Assembly (NCBI GenBank): GCA_016342495.1 | Contig: JAEIOG010000004.1 | Span: forward strand, 22,957 to 86,956 | Direction of reading: 5' to 3' | DNA length: 64,000 bases | Source of the DNA: Phycisphaerae bacterium | GTDB lineage: Bacteria; Planctomycetota; Phycisphaerae; Sedimentisphaerales; SM23-30 | Shown here: piece by piece, positions 47,294-58,000 of the stretch | How positions within the stretch are numbered: position 1 is the first letter of the stretch | How the letters are laid out: every line of letters starts with the position of its first letter | Notes under the pieces: model-generated | The model's input: the letters and a program-made list of their open reading frames with translations, nothing else | Databases searched by the model: none | Told to the model about the DNA's origin: nothing | Program-made: the position numbers and the translations under genes

Positions 47294-48211
47294 ATGACAA
47301 ACAATAAATTAAACATAATGGTTCTTTTAGGCGGTCCTGGTGCTGAACGTGAGGTTTCACTCACCAGCGGTGCCGCTGTCGCTAAGGCTTTAACTCAGGC
47401 AGGCCACAATGTCCAGACTTCGGACATTGGTCCGGACGATCTTTCGGCTTTGGATACCCCGGATATTGATTTATTTTTTCCGGTGCTGCATGGAACCTTT
47501 GGCGAAGATGGCCAGCTCCAGAAAATCATGGAAGACCGCAAACTGAAATTTACATATAGCGATTCGGTAGCATCTCAGCTTGCGATGGACAAATATCGTT
47601 CCAAACTGGTTTTCACGGAGGTTGGTTTATACACAGCACCTTCAAGGCTGGTCCAAAACCCTGATATGGCTGAGAAGATAATCGATGAAATAGGTACCCC
47701 TTGTGTCATAAAACCTAATTGTCAGGGCTCAAGCGTAGGTATAGCTATCGCCAAAGATCGCGATACAGCAGTAGCGGCAACTCTTGAAGTTTTAGCAAAA
47801 TATGGCGATTGCCTGGTTGAAAAATTTATTTCAGGGCCCGAATTTACCGTTGGTATACTATTGGATAAACCTCTTCCGGTTCTTGAAGTCCGGGTTAAAA
47901 CTGGATTTTATGATTATGAAGCTAAATATCAATCTGAAACTACCGAATATATTTTAGACCCGGAAATTTCACTGCGTCAATCGCAGGCTATTCAGGCGGC
48001 TGGTTTGCATGCCTTCGGTGCTTTGGGCTGCCGCGATCTGGCTCGGGTGGATTTTATTCTAGCTGATGCTAAACCTTATATATTGGAAGTTAATACCATC
48101 CCGGGTTTTACCGATCATTCGCTGGTTCCAAAATCTGCGGCTCATATAGGTATGACAATGGCTGAAATATGCGATAAAATTGCACAAAACGCTTTTGCAA
48201 GACCGATATAA
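47294..48211 (+). CDS. ddl: D-alanine: D-alanine ligase
   Basis: Ddl makes the D-Ala-D-Ala dipeptide used by MurF. The 305-residue ATP-grasp protein has VLLGGPGAEREVSLTSG near the N-terminus, KPNCQGSSVGIAIAK (about 142-156), and EVNTIPGFTDHSLVPKSA (about 266-283), with metal-binding Glu and Asn. ATG 47294 keeps the family N-terminus; the frame extends to 47240 through sequence without a ribosome site. It resumes the dcw order after the accessory insert and precedes ftsQ by 62 bases. Confidence 0.95.
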   Translation: MTNNKLNIMVLLGGPGAEREVSLTSGAAVAKALTQAGHNVQTSDIGPDDLSALDTPDIDLFFPVLHGTFGEDGQLQKIMEDRKLKFTYSDSVASQLAMDKYRSKLVFTEVGLYTAPSRLVQNPDMAEKIIDEIGTPCVIKPNCQGSSVGIAIAKDRDTAVAATLEVLAKYGDCLVEKFISGPEFTVGILLDKPLPVLEVRVKTGFYDYEAKYQSETTEYILDPEISLRQSQAIQAAGLHAFGALGCRDLARVDFILADAKPYILEVNTIPGFTDHSLVPKSAAHIGMTMAEICDKIAQNAFARPI

Positions 48212-48273
48212 GTATAATATTACTAAGAGAAAACTACAAGAAAACTCAAAATCGCGACAATTAAGAAAAAATA

Positions 48274-49248
48274 ATGGCAAAAAAAACGAGAAAAAAGACT
48301 AAGAAAAAGATTAAACAACCCGGCTTTCTAGCCCGTTCTTATGTGGCAATCATCGATAAAGAAAACGCTTCTCTACGTCGGTTACTTATGTGTTTTGTAG
48401 TATTTACTGCCTTGGCGGTTGTTGCCGTCTGGGGCTTTGGCCGTATGGAAAGCTATGTCAAAGCGGTACATCAACAGCGAAATGTTGTTGTGCATCCAAA
48501 ATTTCTTGATCTGCCCGAATGGATTGACCCTGAAAAGTACACTCGTGACCGCGGAGTCGATAAAAAACGCTGTGAGGATATCCTTAATTCGATTTCTAAT
48601 TTTGTTGATGTTAAAAGTGAAAATCAGGATTTTATCCTGGATGAAGATTTGGCCCAATTATATCTCCAGAAACTTGGTGAAAATCCCTGGATTAAATCAG
48701 TCAGGCAGGTGCAAAAAACCTATGACGGCATTATTAATGTCGACTGTGAATTTCGCCATCCCATCGCCAAAATCACTGACACATCCCGTGGCTGTGAATG
48801 TTACCTTGATGCCGACGGCATAGTTTTGCCAGCGACGAATCCGCTGCCAACCAGTTGCCATGTTGTCGAAATAAAGGATTATCGAACCCGTCTGCCTTTG
48901 CCTGGCGGGCAGGTAGAATCTCGTGACATCTTAAGTGCGCTTGAGATTTTAGCCAGCATATCTAAATATCAAAAGAGCCAGCCAGCCAATTGTAACCTTT
49001 GGCGAGAACTGGCTAAGTTGAGTCTTAAAAATTTTGATGGTCGTAATGACCGTAAATCACCACATATTATGCTTTATACTTCACGCGAGGTTCCTATCCG
49101 CTGGGGCACCCGTATTGGTAATGAAACTGCCATGGTAGAACCGCCAGCCGAGCATAAACTGGAAATGCTTTTCCGTGAATACAATATTGGTGGCAATGGC
49201 AGTTTTAATATTCTGAAAGTCGTCGAACTTTGTCTTTACGACAGATAA
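48274..49248 (+). CDS. ftsQ: Cell-division protein FtsQ/DivIB-like
   Basis: FtsQ is a bitopic membrane protein that links early and late division proteins. The 324-residue protein has a very basic N-terminus (KKTRKKTKKKIKQ, about 3-15), one membrane helix (about 37-55), a POTRA-like segment (LGENPWIKSVRQVQKTYDG with INVDCEFRHPIAKI) and the YLDADGIVLP turn of the FtsQ beta domain. The call rests on layout and position after ddl, the usual dcw order. No ftsA or ftsZ follows; Planctomycetota are known to lack FtsZ, so the partner machinery must differ. Confidence 0.8.
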   Translation: MAKKTRKKTKKKIKQPGFLARSYVAIIDKENASLRRLLMCFVVFTALAVVAVWGFGRMESYVKAVHQQRNVVVHPKFLDLPEWIDPEKYTRDRGVDKKRCEDILNSISNFVDVKSENQDFILDEDLAQLYLQKLGENPWIKSVRQVQKTYDGIINVDCEFRHPIAKITDTSRGCECYLDADGIVLPATNPLPTSCHVVEIKDYRTRLPLPGGQVESRDILSALEILASISKYQKSQPANCNLWRELAKLSLKNFDGRNDRKSPHIMLYTSREVPIRWGTRIGNETAMVEPPAEHKLEMLFREYNIGGNGSFNILKVVELCLYDR

Positions 49249-49692
49249 AATGAATTATAAATGAAAAAAAATTTGCTTTTGTTCATTTACGTGTCATAAT
49301 TTATATAGACAGATGTATTTTAAAAATTGAATAGCGGAAATAACGGTTCAGTATTTTTATCAAGCGAACTCTCAATTATTTTATTCTATTGTTTTTATTT
49401 TTTTATTTTATTCGAGAGCAGCTAAAAAGTTATCATTTCAAAACTCATATTTTTGAGCCCATTCCCGCTACTATACTACAACGCTTCCTTTGCGCAGTGA
49501 TTTAAGCTGTCAGGGGCGGTTTTGTGCATCTTTTGCAAGTTTTTCTTGATTTTTATCTGAATAATCAAGGGAAATGAACGTCTATTTTTATAAAGCGGCA
49601 ACAGTTTTCATTGATGTTGGCCTTGAGCATGTGTAATTCTCGCTTCGATTCATGCACTAATTTTTATTATATTATTATTTAGGAGAATTATT
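49249..49692. other. AT-rich intergenic region after ftsQ
   Basis: It has long A/T stretches (49371-49425), a CTTGATT/AATCAAG hairpin at 49545-49569 that matches the one at 44812-44838, and a TAGGAG ribosome site for the next gene. No gene was seen. Confidence 0.45.
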
Positions 49693-50568
49693 ATGTGTAG
49701 GAAAAATGGGTTTACTGTAACGGAGATGATTATAGTTTTGGTTGTCATATTTATCTTGTATATTATGTTAGGTATACATTCTGATGGCCATTCCAGTGAA
49801 TTAGCCAAACGCGTACAATGTGGCAGCAACATGCGGCAGGTTGGCTTGGGGATTGCATTATATTCGCAGGATTATGGAGATAAATATCCGGTTGTAGGTT
49901 CAGCTGAATTGGCAAAATCTGAAAAATCATTTTTTGGAACAGGGTTTTACAATAAAGATGGAAAACTTGAATATAGTCGTTATGTAAAAGAGGATTTCAA
50001 CTGGGACCAACAGCCAACCGTAGGCGGCAGTTTATATCTTTTGATAAAACATTCGGGGCTGGATCCTAAAGTTTTTCTTTGCCCATCCAGTGAAGATGAT
50101 GAAATGGATTTTGATGATGTCGCTAAAGAATACGAATCTGTAAATAATAAAGAATTAGAGGATTGGGCGCAGCTGAATGATTTTCGCTCGATGAGGAATT
50201 TGAGTTTTTCCTATAATGATCCATGGCATAATCCTTTGACATCGGAAGATTCATCCAGCTTTGTACTGATGGCCGACAAGAATCCAGTTTTCGATACTGC
50301 CGATGGGAGTATCGATAAGGAGCTGGGTTTACGACCAGACATTAATGCTGACCTTGAAGATTTTGAGGAAAAGGGCAACAGCAAAAACCATGATTATGAA
50401 ATACAGAATGTTCTCTTTAATGATATGCATGTGAAACGTCACGATAATCCCAATGTTGGTATCAATGAGGATAATATCTATACCCGTTGGGATGGCGATG
50501 ACAGACTTATTGGAATATGGGGCAAGGGCATACCAAAAGGCAAAGAAGACAGCTATTCAGGCAATTAA
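49693..50568 (+). CDS. Type II secretion/type IV pilin-like pseudopilin
   Basis: This is a 291-residue planctomycete-type pseudopilin. The N-terminus MCRKNGFTVTEMIIVLVVIF has the prepilin peptidase site after Gly6 and the conserved Glu5 of the mature protein, followed by a helix. CGSNMRQVGLGIALYSQDYGDKYP (split over about 43-66) is a typical continuation in this family. AGGAG lies 7 bases before the ATG. The C-terminal half is acidic. It may be a minor pilin of the machine served by PilT upstream, although no prepilin peptidase is in the window. The gene is monocistronic, with a terminator-bearing region after it. Confidence 0.85.
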   Translation: MCRKNGFTVTEMIIVLVVIFILYIMLGIHSDGHSSELAKRVQCGSNMRQVGLGIALYSQDYGDKYPVVGSAELAKSEKSFFGTGFYNKDGKLEYSRYVKEDFNWDQQPTVGGSLYLLIKHSGLDPKVFLCPSSEDDEMDFDDVAKEYESVNNKELEDWAQLNDFRSMRNLSFSYNDPWHNPLTSEDSSSFVLMADKNPVFDTADGSIDKELGLRPDINADLEDFEEKGNSKNHDYEIQNVLFNDMHVKRHDNPNVGINEDNIYTRWDGDDRLIGIWGKGIPKGKEDSYSGN

Positions 50569-50649
50569 AACGTTAGTTTATGCTGGCATTTTCCCTTGAA
50601 AATAGATAAATAGTGAACTATTGATAAACAAGAATGCTATAATAACATA

Positions 50650-50857
50650 GAAAGTATTTCCGCGGAATACAGAGTTATCTGAAAATTGCTCGCAAGCTTA
50701 TTTCAAGTTGAGGAAACAGGCAGTAAAGCGATTTTCAGGCAGGATTAAATTAATATCAGAATTCGACAGATCAGGAGGTGACGCGACAAACAAATTTTCA
50801 TACAGGCATTATATATAATCAGGCAGGGCACAGCTAATCACTGTGCCCTAATTTTTT
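50650..50857 (+). ncRNA. Candidate structured RNA ending in a terminator
   Basis: An extended -10 box TGCTATAAT (50635-50643) precedes a hairpin GTATTTCCGCGGAATAC (50654-50670) and a long-range stem CTGAAAATTGCT (50679-50690) with AGCGATTTTCAG (50727-50738). The segment ends in a strong terminator, AGGGCACAG/CTGTGCCCT with a seven-base loop and T tract (50825-50857). No protein is encoded. It resembles no RNA class I know; alternatively only the terminator is real, serving the pseudopilin gene. Confidence 0.35.
50825..50857 (+). terminator. Rho-independent terminator
   Basis: A 9-bp perfect stem (AGGGCACAG and CTGTGCCCT) with loop CTAATCA is followed by AATTTTTT. It ends transcription from the pseudopilin gene or from the candidate RNA. 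Confidence 0.85.
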
Positions 50858-50874
50858 ATACTTATTTAAAATTC

Positions 50875-51069
50875 CCTTAAGATTTTAGCTATATGAAGCA
50901 AAACAGCACGAAGCGGTAGCGCCGTGCTAAGGCATTATGCTGCATTACATGATGATTAAAGCAATTTTGGCGTAAAACCACAATTTACGTTTTTTAGCTG
51001 GGCGCTACCGCTACCAGCTGTTTGTTGGCCAATTAACGCCGGTTGCTACATGTCGCTAAAGTGTTACAA
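50875..51069 (+). mobile_element. MITE-like 195-bp element, copy C
   Basis: Same orientation as copy A. The right end GCTAAAGTGTTACAA (51055-51069) is identical to that of copy A, while the left end (50875-50889) is degraded. The right end overlaps the 3' end of the minus-strand lyase-GH43 gene and supplies its last sense codon (TTG) and its TAA stop. Confidence 0.75.
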
Positions 51070-54000
51070 ATCCCCATTAATTTCAATGCTATCGCCAGTG
51101 TCTTTGAGTTTGAATAATTTAAGTCTTTCCTGGCCATTAGGAGAATTGGGCTGATGCAGTGCCAGAACCAGTTGACCATCGAAGGTATTAAGTATCATGC
51201 CATGGCCGCCATGGGCTTCAAAGAGCAGTTTTTCATCCTGGGTCCATGGGCCTTTGATATTACCGGTTTTTGAACGGGCGATACCGATTTTATATGAACT
51301 GCCACCAAAGCTGGACCAGATCATTAGCAATTTGCTATTGGAAGTTTTGTATAGGTAAGGGCCATCGGTAACTTTGTCAAGTGAACGGTTTACCCATTTG
51401 GCCTGTGATGCACTGAACAGCTTTTGCGGTTGGCCAATCGTATCTGACAAATCATCACGCAAACGAACAATGTCCACTGAGCCATCGCAAACTTCAACCC
51501 ATTCATGGCAGAATATCATATATGCCTTGCCATCCTCAACATAAAGTGTTCCATCTAAGGCCATCCAGTTTTCTGGTGTGTGGGGCTTGTTGGCAAATGG
51601 TGTAAATGGCCCCAGCGGACTATCGGCGACGAAAATCTGCGTGCCTCTTTTATAAAAAGGAGGCCAGCTTTTTACGCCTTCGGGTTTTTTTATATGCGTA
51701 TGTAAATCGTCTGAAGTAAGTGTTACAAACAAATAATATTTGCCCTTATACTTATGCATTTCCGGTGCCCATACCATTTTCCTTGCCCAGCAATCTTGCT
51801 CTAACAATAATACCGGTTGAGGCTGCTGCCAGTTTTCCAAATCATTACTGCGGTAGACTTCCACACCTTTTTCATTGGAATTACCCAGCCGATTACCTAT
51901 CTGTGCATACATATAATAAGTTTCAGTTTCGGTATCGGCATAAATAAACGGGTCGCGAATACAAATATCTGAAGTTTTAAGCTGGGGTTTATCGCTTAGC
52001 CTGGTTGTGAAAGTTTTGTTATCTTTGGTCGTTATAACTTCCAGAGTTTCCAGTTCAGCTTTATTGCTGGCTATGGGTAGAATCGCTTTAATTTCTTTAT
52101 CGCCTGATTTTATTTTCAGCTCATAACCATTTTGTATGCGTTTAACTTTTGAATCGGTCTTAGCCGAGTGTCCATCCTTATTGATTTTATAAACTGCGAT
52201 ATATTCAACTTGTTTCTGTTTATTATCGATCTTCGCTTGCAAATGCCATTGATTGAGTTTGACCCTTTCACGGGGTTGCGGGTCGCATTTATCGCTCTGC
52301 TGGAATTTTAGATTTTCCGGCCAAACAAAATTTATATTACAGCTAACATTGTCATTCTTAAGTTTAATATTATGCTGATCCTTAATGTCGAATTTTTCCA
52401 GACCATGTAACCAATACTGATATGTGCTTGGTTCTCTGGTTTCAAGGCAATCATAGACTATCATAATATCAGGTTTAATAAAAATTATCGTCCGCAGGAA
52501 ATTCTCTAATGGTTGCTCATAAGCCTGGCTCCCCTGGCCTGCGACAATATCAACGTCATCACTGGTCATAAAAGCGACAATCTCACCTTGTGCTTTTGAG
52601 CTGCGCCGACCCTGGCCTTGATAATCATTTACCGTAATGCAATTGGTTGAGCGGGTTGACCACATCCATTTAGCGTGATGGACGCTGCCATACTGATCGC
52701 GCCGACCAGAACGAATCAACAGTTGTTTGCCATAGCCACCCAGTAAAAATGAATTGTTGGCTTCATAGCCATGGCTTTGTGTCCCGAATGGACTTGACTT
52801 AAATGTTATCTGTATACCTTTATTGGCATCTTCCAGCGTGCTATTTAAATAAGCCTGACCAATACCTTTAAATAATTTCGATGTTGGCAATTCCGCCAGT
52901 GGTTTGGCTTGAACCTTTTTATTACCTTCTCTCATAAAACCAATATAGCCCCCCGAACTGGATGGCCCGCCAATTTTATCCAGGTAATCCTGCCAATAGC
53001 CATTGCCCGACTGATTCACCAAAGCGGTCATAAGCTCACGATTGCGACTGCTTCGATAATTGCCATTGAGGTCGCCAAATCCACCGCCAACTTTATTGGG
53101 TGGCGACAGGTAAATCGGGTAATCACCAATTTTAGAAAAATAAGGTTTTTTATAAGCGTCGATGCCCATAGCTTGTTTCATGACATCGATCCACCAGGTG
53201 AATCTGCCGACATAGCTGACCCAGTAATTCTGTCCTTCATGCCAACCGCCATCGCTATCGGACCATACCGGGTAAACATTATAGAAGACATTCATGGCGA
53301 AATAGACCCAGTCTTTTGCATCGGGTATTTCATCATAAAACGCGATGCCAACTTCACCTAGAAAATGCCATGCTCGATTGGAATGGCTGGCATAAGGCTG
53401 CCATAAATGACGTGGGCAAAGATGATTATACATTTCGGTGCCGCGGATTTTCATCATATCCCGGCAAATATTTTTTTCTTTTTCATCCAGCAGAGCATTG
53501 ACAAATGTATAAGCCCGGGCAAAATAATAAGCATAGGGCATCCCCGCTTCATCATTATAGCGATAGCCGGTGCTTCCCTTTGGGTCCCATCTGGCACATT
53601 CCAGCAAAAGCCGTTTAGCTTCATTACCAAACTTTTTATTGCCATCAAGCTGATATGTAAAACCCAGGGTAGCTGCGGCGTTTAAGACTCTTATGGTATA
53701 ATCGCGGTTGCCCCACCAAACCTTACGCCAGGGGTCAGAACCGGAGGGCTCATTTTTGGTATACTTGGGTGGCTCTTGAGTCGATGGGGGATTCTTTAAT
53801 AATTTTTCACATTGTTTAGCCAGTTCTTTATATTGTTTGTTCAAATTTCCTTTAGCCGCTGCCTGCAAAGCTGGGATATTTTCTGGTCGAACAAAAAGTC
53901 TTGGATGCTGCTTAGGAATTTTGCTTAGCAATTCACTTTTTGTGGGCATGGGAAATTCAACTGCAGTCGGATTGATAATAAAGCTGCGAGCCACACTCCA

Positions 54001-54336
54001 GTTGGTAATATTACCTTTGCTGTCGGTGCCGCGATAACGCCAGTAAAATTTACCCGGCTTGAAAACTTTAGCTGGACAATGCACATTGAATTGCCAGTTT
54101 GAAATTTCATATTCAATATTGTTGAATAATTCATCGCTGGCGCACTGTAATTGCCATTGCATCCCCTTCATAGGCCGCCAGCAAAACGATGGGGGGTTTG
54201 TTTCAGCCTTTTGGCCATCGAAAGGTCTATACCCCCATTGCCCCGGCACCGCGACACTTTCATCCAAGGGGGCAGTGTTTGCAAGGCAAACCGCACAGAA
54301 TAATACCAAAACCCAGATAAACTTGAAATTCTTCAT
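51064..54336 (-). CDS. Secreted heparinase II/III-type polysaccharide lyase fused to GH43
   Basis: This 1090-residue exported protein joins two polysaccharide-degrading units. Residues 1-19 are a signal peptide. An Fn3-like DUF4962 module (about 25-125) is followed by an alpha/alpha-toroid lyase of the heparinase II/III type (about 140-480), with YNDEAGMPYAYYFARAY and SDSDGGWHEGQNYWVSY, then a beta-sandwich part (about 490-760). From about 785 to the end is a five-bladed GH43: IRDPFIYAD (catalytic base Asp near 792), EMHKYKGKYYLF, ALDGTLYVEDGKAYMIF and VTDGPYLYK (near 989), where Asp replaces the usual Glu acid. GAGAGG lies 5 bases before the ATG. The stop comes from a transposable-element-like repeat. 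The substrate is probably a uronic acid-containing polymer with arabinose or xylose branches. Confidence 0.85.
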   Translation of the reverse strand: MKNFKFIWVLVLFCAVCLANTAPLDESVAVPGQWGYRPFDGQKAETNPPSFCWRPMKGMQWQLQCASDELFNNIEYEISNWQFNVHCPAKVFKPGKFYWRYRGTDSKGNITNWSVARSFIINPTAVEFPMPTKSELLSKIPKQHPRLFVRPENIPALQAAAKGNLNKQYKELAKQCEKLLKNPPSTQEPPKYTKNEPSGSDPWRKVWWGNRDYTIRVLNAAATLGFTYQLDGNKKFGNEAKRLLLECARWDPKGSTGYRYNDEAGMPYAYYFARAYTFVNALLDEKEKNICRDMMKIRGTEMYNHLCPRHLWQPYASHSNRAWHFLGEVGIAFYDEIPDAKDWVYFAMNVFYNVYPVWSDSDGGWHEGQNYWVSYVGRFTWWIDVMKQAMGIDAYKKPYFSKIGDYPIYLSPPNKVGGGFGDLNGNYRSSRNRELMTALVNQSGNGYWQDYLDKIGGPSSSGGYIGFMREGNKKVQAKPLAELPTSKLFKGIGQAYLNSTLEDANKGIQITFKSSPFGTQSHGYEANNSFLLGGYGKQLLIRSGRRDQYGSVHHAKWMWSTRSTNCITVNDYQGQGRRSSKAQGEIVAFMTSDDVDIVAGQGSQAYEQPLENFLRTIIFIKPDIMIVYDCLETREPSTYQYWLHGLEKFDIKDQHNIKLKNDNVSCNINFVWPENLKFQQSDKCDPQPRERVKLNQWHLQAKIDNKQKQVEYIAVYKINKDGHSAKTDSKVKRIQNGYELKIKSGDKEIKAILPIASNKAELETLEVITTKDNKTFTTRLSDKPQLKTSDICIRDPFIYADTETETYYMYAQIGNRLGNSNEKGVEVYRSNDLENWQQPQPVLLLEQDCWARKMVWAPEMHKYKGKYYLFVTLTSDDLHTHIKKPEGVKSWPPFYKRGTQIFVADSPLGPFTPFANKPHTPENWMALDGTLYVEDGKAYMIFCHEWVEVCDGSVDIVRLRDDLSDTIGQPQKLFSASQAKWVNRSLDKVTDGPYLYKTSNSKLLMIWSSFGGSSYKIGIARSKTGNIKGPWTQDEKLLFEAHGGHGMILNTFDGQLVLALHQPNSPNGQERLKLFKLKDTGDSIEINGDL

Positions 54337-55005
54337 AAAAACCTCTCTAATTGCCCAAAACTTGAGATTGGGGGCACTGCTTTGACCTGCATCAACAAAT
54401 TGTTTTTAAAATATATAGATTTAATGTAAATTTATAATTTTCGTACAATATATTGTATATCGATGCAGTGTGATTTGAAATACTAAATTTCATTAAAGTT
54501 AATCAGCATGTGATATTCTTGGTAATTCGCATAACTGGTTTTATTTAGATTTGTATTTATTTATAGAAGTTTGTTTGCGTACAGGACTGCATTTGTGGAT
54601 TTTTCGGTCCGCAAGGTTGCTCTTAAGCAATTATGGTCGCTTAAATGGCATCGTAAATTTGACAGGAATTATAGTCGCGACCGAGTTTGGCCAGAATGGA
54701 TGGATAAATATCCAGATAAGCTATAAAAGTTTGATAACATTTTAGTGACCTGAAGCAATTGGCGATGATGGGCGAGAAATAATGTTTTTCCTCGGCTGAT
54801 GCATAGTGGCCATAAGCCAGGAATCTTGAATGTTGCAAATATTTAATGTTGCATATTGTTAAGTATGCAGGAAATCTTACAGGTTTTTTGTTGGTAAGCC
54901 GATACCCCACAGTTGCTTGCCATTGAAAGGAGGATGTGATTAATCCAGGGGTGTTTGTACTTTTATAATTGTAATTTTTTTAATACTTTTCCAGGAGGAT
55001 GTAGT
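54337..55005. other. Intergenic region between divergent genes
   Basis: It should carry promoters for the lyase gene (minus) and the LamG gene (plus). A fragment related to the MITE-like element (TTGATAACATTTTAGTGACC onward, 54731-54765) lies in it. AGGAGGATGT occurs twice, at 54928-54937 and 54993-55002; the second is the ribosome site of the LamG gene and the first leads into ATG-TGA, with no gene behind it. Nothing else is seen. Confidence 0.45.
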
Positions 55006-58000
55006 ATGCGAAATGCGAAATTAATGTGTTTATTAATGTGTTTATTAATGTCAAGCGTGGCTTTGGCAGTTGCTCCAGTGTCCGATGGTTTGATCAAACA
55101 TGTCGATGCCAGTTCTATTACGGGCTTAAATGATGGAGATAAGGTTGCCAGTTGGCCTGACTTGGCGGGCATTCAGGATGTTGGTGTTGCTGCTGAAGAT
55201 AATCAACCCATTTATATTGCCAATGGCCTGGGTGGTTTGCCTTCTGTCCGTTTTGATGGTGTCAATGATTATCTTAATGCCTGGAATACTACCAATAGTG
55301 TTATCAGTGGTGATACCCCATTCCATATCTTTGTGGTTTGTGACCTTGACACTTATGGTACTGGCGGTTCCTGCTCACGCAGTCTCGCTGCAATGGGTAC
55401 TACAACCGGAACAAGAGCAACTACTATTCTTGCATTTGAGTCCGCTACCACTGTAGGTAATCGTCTTTATGGCGGTTGGCCTCATTGGACTGTGCCAACA
55501 ATCCCATTAGAAACAAAAATGCTTGTACACAGTTCTTATGCCAGTGGCGGTCAAAGTCAATATGGTTTGGCACTTGATGGCACAACTATATCACCTGGTA
55601 TATTCAACAATGACGACACTCATGCTTTTCAAATCAGTACCATTAGAATTGGTGGCCCAGCGCCAGGTGTTTCTATTAATGAAGGTACCGTCTGGGATGG
55701 TGATATCTCCGAAGTTTTGATTTACAATCGTGTTCTTTCTTCGGTCGAAATTAATAGAATTGGTTACTATCTAACTGAAAAATATGGTTTGACCACAACT
55801 CATACTGATCCAGGTCCTTTTGTTGCTTTAGGTTTTCCTACAGAAGGTAAGACAGATGTTGACCCTGATGCTGCTACTTTTACATGGAATGGTTTCAATA
55901 CTGTAAATACTCCTTCATATGATTTGTATTATGGCCCGGTAACTGATCCTAATGAGAACAAAATTACTACTGCTGATAATACTGTTACTACAACTTTGGC
56001 AATTGGTGCTGAATTTGTCTGGAAAGTTGCTATGAATGATGGAGCTAATACATATTGGTCCGCTACCAAAACTTTCACTACCAGCGGCAAAACTGACACT
56101 CCTGCTCCTGCAGATGGTGCAACTTCTATTGGTCAGGACACTGATTTGTTATGGCGTGACTTGGGCTTAGCTAATCTGGAATACATTGTCCACTTTGGCA
56201 CAGATGAAGTTAACCTTACTAGCTATGACCCTCAAAGCGAAGTTACATTTGATCCCGGTGATCTCGATCCTAACACTACCTATTACTGGAGTGTAGATTC
56301 TACTCGTGATGGTGCTGTTGTTGAAGGCGACGTATGGAGCTTTACCACTGGCGGCATGGCTACTAATCCATTACCTGGTGACGCCAGTCGCGGTGCCGGA
56401 ACTATGACGAAACTTACATGGACTGGTGATGCAACTGGTGAATACATTAATGAATATGATGTATATGCCGGTTCAACAGCCAACCCAACTTATGTCGCAA
56501 CTGTTACAGAACCTGAATATCAAATTACAACTGAACTTGCAGAAGATACTACTTATTATTGGAAAGTTATTCCTAAGCATGATGGACAGGAAGTCTACCC
56601 AGGTTTCCAACCTGTCTGGAGCTTTACTACAGGTGAATTGTTAGGCTACTGGCCTCTTGATGCTGATGGAACCGATGCTTTTGGTAGCCAAAATGCTACT
56701 TTAGTTCACAAGACCGGTACCACAACTGATCCTAATTTCGATCCGGGTGTAATCGGCAATGCTGCAACTTTCTTTGGTACCGAGCTTTTCTCAATCAATA
56801 ACTCTGCTCATTGGGCTGATACTGGCCAAGGTCTTACTATTGCTTGTTGGGCTAAATGGAATATTGGCGATGGCTATCCAGATGCTTTCCGCTATGGTCC
56901 ACTTGTCAGCAAAAACAATGGCACCGGACCTGCGACCGGCTGGGCATTGCAATTCAATAGCTGGTACAATCGCACTCAGCTTATCGCTGGTGGCAATACT
57001 ACAACAGCTAATGAAGGTCTATTTTCAATAGGTGATGTATGGCATTATCATGTTGTCACTTACAGCCCACTCGGCAGACAATATTTTGTTGATGGTGTTT
57101 TGCACAGAGATTATGTTGGTCTGGCTCCGTTTGATCTGGACGAATCTAAAGTTCAAATCGGTGGTCGTGTCCTGATTGATGGCACATGGAACAAAGGTTT
57201 CAAAGGATCTATCGATGACCTGCGTATCTACAGTCGTCCTCTAAGCGAACCTCAAGCTTTGGATCTCTATCTCAACAGCCCAATGGCTAAACTGCCTGAT
57301 CCTGCTGTTGGCGAAGAAGCCGCTCCGTTTGAAGGTATCCTTAGCTGGACCGCTGGTGTTGGCGCAAACATCGATGGCCAAAAACTTTACTATGGTACCG
57401 AAGCTGACCTTTCTGACGCTACTGTCGTTGACCTCGCAGCTGATGCTACCACTTATGACATCCCTGGTTATCTCGATGCCCTTCAGACTTATTACTGGAG
57501 AGTCGATTCCACCGATGGCACCGAAGTAGCATGGACAGGCACTCGCTGGAGCTTCCGTGTTGGCAAACTTGACTCTGATATCGTCGTTGATAACGTAGTC
57601 GAAACCGCTGACTTAGCTGCTCTTACTGGCAATTGGCTAGCTGACACCAATTCGATCCCAACCGAAACTGACGAAGTCAGAATCAAATGGACCGAGTATC
57701 CAAACGCTAACCTTTACTTCATTCCTCGCTTGACTGTTTATAACTATAGCTGGATCGAAGTTAATGACGCTCCCGTAGGTGACGAAAACTACACTCCTGA
57801 AGTTACTCAAACTGTTCAATGGCATCTCGATTATGACGAAAGCGAATATGATGGCCATAATCAGTGCGAAGCCAACTTCAGATTCATGGAGCCTATCGAC
57901 TTAGCCAATTATCAAACTCTGACTCTCTGGATCAAGCCTCATGGCATGACACCAAGTTATAAAACTATGACCAACTGGTGGCAAGATGAAACTGGCAACA

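Noticed and set aside
54551..54745. 64-codon frame before the LamG gene
   Set aside because: No ribosome site or recognisable features; overlaps a fragment of the MITE-like element.
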